Source: a virus. Taken from it: a DNA stretch of 43,600 bases. Numbering within the stretch: position 1 is the first letter of the stretch; the number at the start of each line of letters is the position of its first letter. The notes beneath the pieces were generated by a model, which saw only the letters and a list, made by a program, of their open reading frames with translations, was not told the DNA's origin and ran no database searches. Positions 1-6,332 of this stretch are shown here, piece by piece. The DNA lies in the IMG/VR virus record IMGVR_UViG_3300034110_000104, positions 1-43,600 of that record. The stretch is one strand, 5' to 3'. The translations under genes were made by a program, and so were the position numbers.

Positions 1-127
1 TGACAGGGGCAAGGAACGCATTAAAAATGGCTGTGCCATCTGTTGTGCTACCACCTTCAACCGTGTTGTAAAGAGGCGCTGTGGCCGCAGTAGTGCCAGC
101 CGTTGTGCAGCGATACCAAAGGCCGTT
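1..127. repeat. Left copy of 127-bp terminal direct repeat
   Basis: These 127 bases are identical to the last 127 bases of the window. The repeat lies inside one continuous fibre reading frame on the minus strand. An exact length of 127 is what a k-mer assembler leaves at the ends of a circular contig, so I read it as an assembly overlap and not as a biological terminal repeat. It shows that the genome is complete at 43,473 bp. Confidence 0.93.
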
Positions 128-286
128 AGCCGCTGGCGGGCGTCTGATTTGACCAGCCGCAACAGCGGTGCTACGTGCCACCGTAGCCACTGCGTTGATA
201 GCCGTAGCCATGCCGCCCAAGTTTGCATCAGTGCCCGTCTGCGTGATGCGCGGAATGTTGGAAACTACGTCAAATGCCCATGCCAT
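1..286 (-). CDS. Tail fibre protein, N-terminal 95 codons (gene continues at window right end)
   Basis: This is the start of an 897-aa fibre gene cut by the linearisation point; the rest is at 41066-43473. The ATG at 286 overlaps the TAA of the upstream 39-aa gene by one base (TAATG). The product begins MAWAFDVVSNIPRIT and continues with Ala/Thr-rich sequence. It has no signal peptide or membrane segment. The frame runs off position 1 and is in phase with the frame at the right end: 318 nt, 106 codons, lie between this ATG and the Met codon at 43441. The N-terminus of podovirus fibres usually attaches the fibre to the virion; this role is inferred from position and family architecture. Confidence 0.85.
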   Translation of the reverse strand, partial: MAWAFDVVSNIPRITQTGTDANLGGMATAINAVATVARSTAVAAGQIRRPPAANGLWYRCTTAGTTAATAPLYNTVEGGSTTDGTAIFNAFLAPV

Positions 287-405
287 TATTTATCCTTTGG
301 TGTGGTGTCGTCATCTTTCGGCGCAGGGGCCGGGGCCGGGGCCGGTGGCTTTGGCCAAGGCATCCCGCCATATCCGGGTTGCTTGTATTTCTTGTTTTCT
401 GTCAT
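286..405 (-). CDS. Small Pro/Ala-rich hypothetical protein (39 aa)
   Basis: A 39-aa frame read from ATG at 405 to TAA at 286. The protein is polar: a Lys/Tyr-rich start, a central Pro-Ala run (PPAPAPAPAP) and an acidic, Lys-containing end. It has no hydrophobic segment. Its ATG overlaps the TGA of the collagen-like gene (ATGA) and its stop overlaps the fibre ATG, so it is translationally coupled between two virion genes. Tight packing on both sides is the main support that it is real. I do not recognise the family; a small linker or chaperone for the fibre is possible but unproven. Confidence 0.6.
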   Translation of the reverse strand: MTENKKYKQPGYGGMPWPKPPAPAPAPAPKDDDTTPKDK

Positions 406-1220
406 GGCTCGATCCTCGCGGCCAAGGGCCCACTGCACGCGCCACCGGCGAATGCGTCATAGAACACGTCCTCGGTCGGGGTGTAGGTCGTGGGCACTAG
501 GCGGTACCGCGTCACGCCGCCAAGGATGTAGGTGTAGACGTCACCTGCCACTGGGCCGGTGGCCGTGCCCGTCAGTTCGGGGATCGCGTCCCAGCGCGTG
601 ACGTAATCGGTCCACGTGCGCTTGACGCTGATCTCACCCGTCTCTGGGTCGATGTCGATGCCCAAGCCTGGTGTGGCCGCACCACCTCCACCACCGCCAC
701 CCGTCGCGGCGTACACCGTGCGCGTGCTGGTGGGGATCGAGTGCGAGGACACCTTGCCGTTGCTCAGGGTGACGCGGATCTCGTTGCCGCGCAGGTCGAA
801 GGACTTGATGCCTACGCCATCGGCGCCGGCCTTGCCGTCCTTGCCATCCTTGCCATCCTTGCCAGGCTTGCCGTCCTTGCCATCTTTGCCAGGCTTGCCA
901 TCCTTGCCGGCTGGGCCTTCTTTGCCCACGCCGTCCTTGCCGTCGCGCCCGTCTTTGCCGTCGCGCCCGTCTTTGCCAGGTACGCCCTGCTCACCGTCTT
1001 GGCCGTCGCGCCCGTCCTTGCCCGGCTCGCCCTTGACCTTCTCGAGGTCCTTCATGAGGGCCGTGAGCTGCATCTGCGCCGTGGCGCGCATCATTTCGGC
1101 GATGGCGTCGTCTTGCTTGCGCGACTCGGACTTGGCCTTCTCGCGGATGAACCCCGGCAGGCCCGGCACACGCTCGTGGCCAACTGGCGGAGCTTTGTCT
1201 TTGGGCCATACCTTCATCAT
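402..1220 (-). CDS. Collagen-like virion protein
   Basis: A 272-aa protein. Residues about 15-65 are charged and probably helical. Residues about 65-137 are uninterrupted Gly-X-Y triplets dominated by GKDG, GRDG and GKPG, as in phage collagen-like fibre segments. A glycine run (GGGGGGG) follows near residue 175, then a beta-rich C-terminal domain. Phage collagen repeats form trimeric stalks in fibres, so this is probably a structural, trimeric appendage protein. The start is the first of two adjacent ATGs and overlaps the portal stop (ATGA). The DNA encoding the repeat is itself a tandem repeat, a site prone to length changes. Which particle structure it joins is not visible. Confidence 0.8.
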   Translation of the reverse strand: MMKVWPKDKAPPVGHERVPGLPGFIREKAKSESRKQDDAIAEMMRATAQMQLTALMKDLEKVKGEPGKDGRDGQDGEQGVPGKDGRDGKDGRDGKDGVGKEGPAGKDGKPGKDGKDGKPGKDGKDGKDGKAGADGVGIKSFDLRGNEIRVTLSNGKVSSHSIPTSTRTVYAATGGGGGGGAATPGLGIDIDPETGEISVKRTWTDYVTRWDAIPELTGTATGPVAGDVYTYILGGVTRYRLVPTTYTPTEDVFYDAFAGGACSGPLAARIEP

Positions 1221-2896
1221 GTGTTGTATCCGCTGAACATGTCCATCACGTTGGTCAGGCCCTGCTCACCACCGCCGCCAGCCTGCGCTGCGTCCTTGGC
1301 CGTGGTGGCCATCTGCTGGGCCGCTGCGATCTGCGCCTGGGCGGCTTGTGCTTGCGCACGCTGCTCACGGATGAGCGCGACCTTCTCGCCGGGCACGATC
1401 AACTCAGGGTCAACGCCCAGCATGTCGGCATAGGCGTCGGCCCACTTGTCGGCGTCGAGCTTGTCGAGCACCTCGGGCTTGATGGCTGCCACGGCGCCCA
1501 GGTTGGCCACGTAGCGGTCGATGCTGTTGGTGGCCACGGCGCGCTGGGCTTGGGCCAGCATGCTCACGAACTCCACCGACAACTCACGGCCCTGCAACTC
1601 CTCGGGTGGTGGGGGCACGATGCCCGACTCCATCATCGTCTCGAAGGTCATCTCGATGAGCGGGTCCAGCAGCTCGTTGTGCAAGCGCTCCAGCACCGGG
1701 CCCAGCATCAGCAGCTTTTCCTCATGACGCTCGGCCACCTCGGTGGCGGTCATGTTGGCTCGTGGGTTCTGCGCCAGCATCAGGAACAGGTCGGCGTAGA
1801 AGCACGAGTCGATGCGGCCTCGCACGTCTTGGATGTCGTTGAGCAGGTGGCTCAGGTCGAGGTTGACCTCAAACGCTGCACGAATGCCGCCGTTGGGGGC
1901 GCTCACGTCCACGTAGGTGGCACCACCAGGCAGGGTGTTCATCTCGCGGTTCTTGAGCGAGGTGGGCACCTGCAATGGGGGCATGGTCTTGTAGTCGATG
2001 CCCTGCGCCTTGCGCAGTTGCTGGTGCTGCAACTGCTTGACGTCGCCCAGCGCTTCCATGCCGGGGCTGCTGCCGTAGATGTCGCCGCCCGATGTGGCCC
2101 AGCGTGGCACCACGGCGGGGAACTTCCTGAACCCCGACTCGCGCAGGAATTTGCCCTCGGGCATGCCGTTCTCGAAGTAGCACGAGCGCCATGGCATGTT
2201 CTTGGTGTCGCGCTTGGACGGGTCGCGGTCGGTGCGCGGCTCGATGGCGTGAATGATCGTCACCCACGCGTCGAGGTTGCCCCGGTCGTGCAGGTTGCGC
2301 ACGGTTTGGCTCACGTTGTCCCGACCGAACTCACCCACCAGCTCGCCCACGGTTTTGTCGAACTCGCGGTAAACCGTGTTGACTTGGCCGCGGTAATCCA
2401 CGGCGATGGCGTACTCGCCCGTGGTCAGCGGGTAATGGCGCACCACGTCGTTGTAGTCGGGCAGCACGATGGACGCGCCAGTGCCGAAGGCGCCCAACTC
2501 CTCGTACATCGAGTGCAGGGCGCGGTAGGTGTTGCCCTTGCTGAACACCATCAGCATCAGGCGCTGCACGTCAGCCAGCCAGGTCTTGACGTTGCTGGAC
2601 TCGTCCAGGTCAGGGTCGCTCGTGCTCAGGCGAAACCATGGACGGGCGGGGCTGGTCATGCCCGCCATCATGCCCGCGGCCAACACGCGCAGGGCGCGGG
2701 TGCCGGTCGAGTCGTAAATGTTGTTGTGCCGGCGAGTCCCACGGTTGCGGTCGCTGGTGTAGAACCGGCCCGAGCGTGGCAGCATGTAGTCGCTGATCTC
2801 TTGCCAGTGTGTGTCCCATGACGAGCGCTCGGACTTAAGCGCACTCCATCGGGAGAGCGCCCGGTCCTTGGTGAGTTTCTTGCCGTTGTCTTGCAT
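1217..2896 (-). CDS. Portal (head-to-tail connector) protein, T7 gp8-like
   Basis: A 559-aa protein matching the podovirus head-tail connector family (Pfam Head-tail_con, T7 gp8 type) in length and pattern. An N-terminal helical region carries the typical SWDTHWQEISDYMLPR segment, followed by GMMAGMTSPARPWFRL, both characteristic of this family. The C-terminal part has Gln/Ala-rich helices and ends in a Gly-rich tail. Twelve copies would form the vertex channel for DNA packaging and join the head to the tubular proteins. In this genome it is separated from the terminase genes by the acetyltransferase, cupin-like and 103-aa genes. The family call is based on remembered motifs. Confidence 0.93.
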   Translation of the reverse strand: MQDNGKKLTKDRALSRWSALKSERSSWDTHWQEISDYMLPRSGRFYTSDRNRGTRRHNNIYDSTGTRALRVLAAGMMAGMTSPARPWFRLSTSDPDLDESSNVKTWLADVQRLMLMVFSKGNTYRALHSMYEELGAFGTGASIVLPDYNDVVRHYPLTTGEYAIAVDYRGQVNTVYREFDKTVGELVGEFGRDNVSQTVRNLHDRGNLDAWVTIIHAIEPRTDRDPSKRDTKNMPWRSCYFENGMPEGKFLRESGFRKFPAVVPRWATSGGDIYGSSPGMEALGDVKQLQHQQLRKAQGIDYKTMPPLQVPTSLKNREMNTLPGGATYVDVSAPNGGIRAAFEVNLDLSHLLNDIQDVRGRIDSCFYADLFLMLAQNPRANMTATEVAERHEEKLLMLGPVLERLHNELLDPLIEMTFETMMESGIVPPPPEELQGRELSVEFVSMLAQAQRAVATNSIDRYVANLGAVAAIKPEVLDKLDADKWADAYADMLGVDPELIVPGEKVALIREQRAQAQAAQAQIAAAQQMATTAKDAAQAGGGGEQGLTNVMDMFSGYNT

Positions 2897-2899
2897 GGT

Positions 2900-3211
2900 T
2901 TAAGACCCCAGCAGGGTGTTCTTGCCCAGCTCCAAGCTGCCTGGCGCCACGCCCATGGGGCCAGTGAGCATCGTGCCGGCATTGCCAGCCTTGCCCGCCA
3001 TCTTGTTGGCCGACATCATCGCCGACGCGTCGGGCGTCTTTTGGTTCTGGCGGTTGATCTGTTCCTCGGCTTGCTTGGCCTGGACCTTGGACGCTTCGGC
3101 AGCCTGCGCGGCCGCTTGCTCTTGCGCCTTGGCTTGCTTTTTACCTTGGCTGGCCGAGTAAACGGTGGCGGCTGCTCCAGCGATTGCGGCGGCGGTGACT
3201 ACACCTGACAT
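2900..3211 (-). CDS. Small Ala-rich virion-associated protein (103 aa)
   Basis: It begins with an Ala-rich hydrophobic stretch (MSGVVTAAAIAGAAATVYS, residues 1-19), then a long Lys/Gln/Ala helix (about 22-60) and a Gly/Met-rich tail. The layout resembles the N-terminal part of small podovirus internal virion proteins, and the 195-aa protein at 33810-34397 starts in a similar way (MSGAASIALMSAGAANNAVG). It lies 3 nt upstream of the portal ATG in the same operon. A role as an ejected or head-interior protein is an inference from composition and place. Confidence 0.65.
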   Translation of the reverse strand: MSGVVTAAAIAGAAATVYSASQGKKQAKAQEQAAAQAAEASKVQAKQAEEQINRQNQKTPDASAMMSANKMAGKAGNAGTMLTGPMGVAPGSLELGKNTLLGS

Positions 3212-3213
3212 GG

Positions 3214-3675
3214 TTATTCCCCTGTGATCGTGATGTGGTTGATGGCATCGGCATGTCGTGAGATCAGCAGATGCGCCTCGTTGGTGAACTCGTCCTCGGC
3301 CTGCTCGACCGTCTGCGCTTGGGTGGCGAACACCATCGTGAGGTGTGTTTCCTCGATGGCCATGAACGCCTGACGCCGGTGTGCACTGGCCGCCAGCACG
3401 TTGTGCCCGACCAATGTCATACCCTCGTCGCTCGTGTTGACCACGGCGTGGCCATTGACGACCAGCATCGTGGGCACGCGGATGAACACGCCCGTGATGA
3501 CCGAGCCCGCAGGCAGCGTGACGGTCCTGGCGTACATGCCGCCATGCAGCACGTGATGGGTGGTGAGTTGTAACTGGGGCAGCTTGAGCACCTCGGCCTC
3601 AAGCACGCGCACGCGGTCGATGGCTGCCTCGCTCATGGCCGGGATGCGGTTCTCAGCGACGACGATGTTGCTCAT
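3214..3675 (-). CDS. Cupin-like (double-stranded beta-helix) virion-operon protein
   Basis: A 153-aa protein. After about 35 residues it shows the alternating beta pattern of a small jelly-roll: a His pair (TTHHVLHGGMYART), TLPAGSVITGVFI, a Val/Gly strand (LVVNGHAVV) and a late His-rich strand, like a cupin with conserved His and Gly positions. This reading rests on pattern only. Its ATG overlaps the acetyltransferase stop (ATGA), and the portal operon continues 3 nt after its stop. It could be a small enzyme-like fold reused as a decoration or assembly protein. No catalytic activity can be claimed. Confidence 0.6.
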   Translation of the reverse strand: MSNIVVAENRIPAMSEAAIDRVRVLEAEVLKLPQLQLTTHHVLHGGMYARTVTLPAGSVITGVFIRVPTMLVVNGHAVVNTSDEGMTLVGHNVLAASAHRRQAFMAIEETHLTMVFATQAQTVEQAEDEFTNEAHLLISRHADAINHITITGE

Positions 3676-4136
3676 GCCAGCGCCCTCATGAACGAGCGAG
3701 TTGTCTCGCGGTAGGGCTTGTGTCGGCTCATGACCTCGGCGAGCTTGCTACCCACGGGTGCGCTCACGAAGAACACCAGAGCGCCCTGCTCTTTGGCCAG
3801 GCTCTCGGCCGCACGCATCAGGCCCATGCCGGCGCCAGTGTGCCGGGCCGACTCAAGGACGAAGAACGATTCGGTGGTGGCAATGACCCGGCCGAAGTGG
3901 GGCACCACGTTGACGATGAGGGACATAAACCCGACCATGCGCTCACCGTCGAAGGCACCGATGGCGTGCATCAGGCCCGCAGCTTCCATGCGCTTGTACA
4001 GATCCCACTGCGGCGCGATAGGCCCCAGCTCACCGATGGCCGACTCGCGGGCGTACTCGTACATCAGCTCGCTGCCCATGGCAGCATGCTCGATGTCTGC
4101 GACGAGGCAGTCTCGGATGTCGATGCGTTCGGTCAT
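3672..4136 (-). CDS. GNAT-family acetyltransferase-like protein
   Basis: A 154-aa protein with the order of a GNAT domain: an N-terminal helix pair, then RMVGFMSLIV (beta strand), then ESFFVLESARHTGAGMGL, whose R-x-x-G-x-G pattern matches the acetyl-CoA pyrophosphate loop (motif A), then a late strand (ALVFFVSAP). It is the first gene after a late promoter motif. An in-frame extension to 4175 would run through that promoter, so ATG 4136 is preferred. It has no clear Shine-Dalgarno; the predicted transcription start falls next to the ATG. Similar acetyltransferase-like genes occur in structural clusters of BPP-1-like phages; the substrate is unknown. Confidence 0.75.
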   Translation of the reverse strand: MTERIDIRDCLVADIEHAAMGSELMYEYARESAIGELGPIAPQWDLYKRMEAAGLMHAIGAFDGERMVGFMSLIVNVVPHFGRVIATTESFFVLESARHTGAGMGLMRAAESLAKEQGALVFFVSAPVGSKLAEVMSRHKPYRETTRSFMRALA

Positions 4137-4143
4137 GCCGCCA

Positions 4144-4177
4144 ACTCTATGGGGCGGCGTGCTTATTACGCGCACCC
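4144..4177 (-). promoter_or_regulatory. Late promoter copy A (GNAT-portal-fibre operon)
   Basis: On the minus strand, GGGTGCGCGTAAT (4177-4165) is followed after 15 nt by TAGAGT (4149-4144). The same pair with the same 15-nt spacing precedes four other late operons. The motif begins 1 nt past the terminase stop codon and occupies the -35 region. The hexamer keeps T-12, A-11 and T-7 of a sigma70-type -10 element. The predicted start of transcription is at about 4137, one base before the ATG. Confidence 0.75.
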
Positions 4178-4178
4178 G

Positions 4179-5513
4179 TCAGCGCATGGCGGCGTAGGGG
4201 TCGAAGCTCGCGGCCGTCTTGTTGGCCTTGTAGCCCGGCACGTCGGCGAAGCGGTCGCGCGTGGCCACCGGCTGGGCGAACGTGAGCGCCAAGGCATCAG
4301 CCAGGTCAGGCGAGCCAGCGTCGGGCAAGCGCTTTTTGATGTCGTCCTTGCTCTCCAGCACGATGCGGTTGGCTGCGTCGTACTTGTACGTGGGCGTGGC
4401 CAGCTCCAGCTTGAGCGAGTTGTCGTTGGGGATCGCCCCGCCCGCTCGCACCCAGTCGGCCATCTCGTGCCACATCTCGGCGCGCTTGTTGGCATAGCGC
4501 ACGTCCAGCGCCTTGCCCCCGAAGTTCACCTCGATCACGTCATGCCCGAGCTGGCGCAGTCTGTCGATCACACCGGCGCCAGCGCCCGCGTCGATGAACA
4601 CCGCATCGGGCGCCCAGCGCTCGATCTCGGCGGCCACTTGCCCAGCCAGCGCCATGTTGTCGATGCCTCGGAACACCCTCGGCGTGTAGGCCACCAGCCC
4701 CTGGCGGCGCATGATGACGCTGCGGTCATCGCCAAAGCGCGCAGGGTCCACGCCCAAGATGCGAGGGGCAAAGCCCGTAACGCTGGGCGCATAGCTGCGA
4801 TGCGCTGCCGCCTCGGCATCGGTCAGGCTCAAGAGCTGGTCGTCGCCGGCTGCCGAGAAGTCGCAGAGGTACTCACGTGCCCACGACGTGTCGGGCATGC
4901 TCGACTCAAGGCGTCGCACCTCGTCCGGGTCCAGCGCGTCGGTGTCGTGCACCGTGTACCTGGCAGCGGCCCAGTCTGGCCGGTTACCAGCGGCGAAGAA
5001 CAGTGACGAGAACAGGTTGATGCCCTTGGGCGTGCCGATGAACCAGGCCCAGCCCTTACGGTCGGACAGCGCCGGCTGGATGATCTCGTCCCACACCTCG
5101 GGCTTAATCTGGGCCACCTCGTCGATCACCGCCCCGTCCAGTCGCACGCCACGCATGGCGTCAGGGTTGTCCGAGCCGAAGATGCGGATCGTCGCGTCGT
5201 TGTGCGTGAAGCGCACGTAAAGCTCGGACTCGTTGACATCGATCATGCCGCTGGCCATGAGCGGCCCGACCATTTGCTTGAGCCGAGCCCAGGCGATGAT
5301 CTTGGCCTGCTTAAGGTACGGCGCCACGTAGAAAAACAAGGGCAGCTCGACCTTGGCCTTGACCGCCGAGTCCAGCAGTTTCTTGAGCGCGATCTCGGTC
5401 TTGCCTGCACGCCTGTGGAGGGCCATGACCACAAAGCGCTTGCCTGCGGCCATCTTGGCGCACTCGCGCTGCCACTGCCGCATGGGCAGGCCAAAGCGAA
5501 TGGCCTCATTCAT
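4179..5513 (-). CDS. terL: Terminase large subunit (packaging ATPase-nuclease)
   Basis: A 444-aa motor protein that cuts and packages genome DNA at the portal. The ATPase half shows a deviant Walker A (HRRAGKTE, residues 33-40), Walker B with catalytic Glu (GAVIDEVAQ, D131-E132) and the coupling segment GTPKG (160-164). The nuclease half has the RNase H-like acidic sites: D256 in GVDPARFGDD, D308 in VFIDAG and SPDLADALAL (401-410). Length is usual for the family. It overlaps the small subunit by 8 nt and shares its transcript. A late promoter for the next operon begins immediately after its stop. Confidence 0.95.
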   Translation of the reverse strand: MNEAIRFGLPMRQWQRECAKMAAGKRFVVMALHRRAGKTEIALKKLLDSAVKAKVELPLFFYVAPYLKQAKIIAWARLKQMVGPLMASGMIDVNESELYVRFTHNDATIRIFGSDNPDAMRGVRLDGAVIDEVAQIKPEVWDEIIQPALSDRKGWAWFIGTPKGINLFSSLFFAAGNRPDWAAARYTVHDTDALDPDEVRRLESSMPDTSWAREYLCDFSAAGDDQLLSLTDAEAAAHRSYAPSVTGFAPRILGVDPARFGDDRSVIMRRQGLVAYTPRVFRGIDNMALAGQVAAEIERWAPDAVFIDAGAGAGVIDRLRQLGHDVIEVNFGGKALDVRYANKRAEMWHEMADWVRAGGAIPNDNSLKLELATPTYKYDAANRIVLESKDDIKKRLPDAGSPDLADALALTFAQPVATRDRFADVPGYKANKTAASFDPYAAMR

Positions 5514-5811
5514 CGGGGAACTCGCTCACCACCATCACCGTGGCCTTGACCTCGCCGCTGTGATTGGCGTTGACGTTGGACAGCCTGGGGTGCACGTAAG
5601 GTGCGGCCATGTTGGCGTAGTAAGCCGCATCCTTGGCCCGACCTTCACCGTGCGCCTCGCGCATGGCGTCGATCATCACCTGCAACGGCGTGAGGTCGCC
5701 ATCGGTGACGATCCTCTCGGCCAGCGCCTTGCGCACCTTGGTGATGGTCTTTTCGCCTTTGCCCGATCCGGGCTTGCGCCCTGCACCTTGGCGCGGTCCA
5801 CCTCTTGCCAT
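5506..5811 (-). CDS. Probable terminase small subunit / DNA-binding packaging protein
   Basis: A 101-aa basic protein beginning with PRQGAGRKPGSGKGEK, the AT-hook-like N-terminus common in phage small terminase subunits, followed by a helical region and an acidic C-terminus. It lies directly upstream of terL with an 8-nt overlap, the standard order. It would recognise the packaging site and load TerL. The start has a good ribosome site (AAAGGA, 7 nt before ATG). Part of that site lies in the 3' arm of an 11-bp inverted repeat, so translation may be controlled. The family is inferred from position and the N-terminus. Confidence 0.75.
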   Translation of the reverse strand: MARGGPRQGAGRKPGSGKGEKTITKVRKALAERIVTDGDLTPLQVMIDAMREAHGEGRAKDAAYYANMAAPYVHPRLSNVNANHSGEVKATVMVVSEFPDE

Positions 5812-5818
5812 TTGAATC

Positions 5819-5848
5819 CTTTGATTAACCGCTATCAGTTAATCAAAG
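5819..5848. repeat. Perfect 11-bp inverted repeat before the terminase operon
   Basis: Arms CTTTGATTAAC (5819-5829) and GTTAATCAAAG (5838-5848) flank an 8-nt loop. On the minus strand it lies between late promoter B and the small terminase ATG. The 3' arm runs into the AAAGGA ribosome site, so the RNA hairpin would hide part of it. It has no U-tract, so it is not a standard terminator. It could equally be a DNA operator. Confidence 0.7.
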
Positions 5849-5869
5849 AATCATCCCATTACGCGCACC
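5837..5869 (-). promoter_or_regulatory. Late promoter copy B (terminase operon)
   Basis: Minus-strand GGTGCGCGTAAT (5869-5858), then 15 nt, then TTAACT (5842-5837). The core overlaps the last codons of the HTH gene at 5851-6087. The -10-like hexamer is the poorest of the five (T at the second position) and sits in the 3'-proximal part of the inverted repeat. Membership rests on the 12-base core and exact spacing. Confidence 0.65.
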
Positions 5870-6087
5870 GTTTTCCAGCCCACCGGAACCTCGGCCCTGC
5901 GCCGACACTTGCAGATGTCGGCCACCGTGCTCTTGCCGATCTCGAACTTGTCAGCCAGCCGTTTGTAGCTCATGCCCTCAGCATGCAGCTCACGGATCTG
6001 CTCGACCTCGGCGTCCGTGAGCCTCGCGTTCTGGTGGTCCTCGCCGACTCTGAACCCCCGACCGTTGATGCCAATCACTCGTTTCAT
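5851..6087 (-). CDS. Helix-turn-helix protein, candidate late regulator
   Basis: A 78-aa protein. Residues about 23-60 form a resolvase/transposase-type HTH: LTDAEVEQIRELHAEGMSY (first helix), KRLADKFEIGKSTVADI (HTH proper). A short basic tail follows. Similar small HTH proteins lie near terminase genes in many phages; their function is mostly unknown. It sits between the iteron region and the terminase operon, and its 3' end contains late promoter B. A Shine-Dalgarno-like AAGGTGG precedes the ATG. It is a candidate reader of the late promoter motif or a packaging-related DNA-binding protein; neither is shown. Confidence 0.75.
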   Translation of the reverse strand: MKRVIGINGRGFRVGEDHQNARLTDAEVEQIRELHAEGMSYKRLADKFEIGKSTVADICKCRRRAEVPVGWKTVRVMG

Positions 6088-6135
6088 TCATAGCCACCTT
6101 TCTCCAGTCCGCAAAAACTTGCAAATTAAGCCAGT

Positions 6136-6325
6136 GCCCTACCTGCCCTACCCTGCCCTACCTGTTTCCTTCCATTTCCCCAGAACTACCTATATATACA
6201 CATGCAACACTGTTAAGTAAGTAGGTAGGGCAGGTAGGGCATTCGCCGCAAACCCGCATGGTTGCTGGGGTTGCGCTGCCCTACCTTGTTTCATCGAGGT
6301 GATCCACAGGTAGGGCAGGTAGGGC
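6136..6325. repeat. Iteron cluster (8 copies of GCCCTACCT), candidate replication origin
   Basis: The 9-mer GCCCTACCT occurs at 6136, 6155 and 6278 on the plus strand, a 10-base variant GCCCTACCCT at 6145, and the reverse complement AGGTAGGGC at 6223, 6232, 6308 and 6317. Between the second and third groups lies an AT-rich stretch (TATATATA near 6190). The region is a 245-bp non-coding gap directly behind the primase-helicase stop. Direct and inverted iterons with an AT-rich core are typical of origins bound by an initiator. The origin call is an inference. Confidence 0.7.
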
Positions 6326-6332
6326 AACACTA

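Noticed and set aside
6136-6325. Short repeats that could be taken for a CRISPR array
   Set aside because: Units are 9 bp, in both orientations, with irregular or no spacers, and no cas genes are present; iterons fit better.
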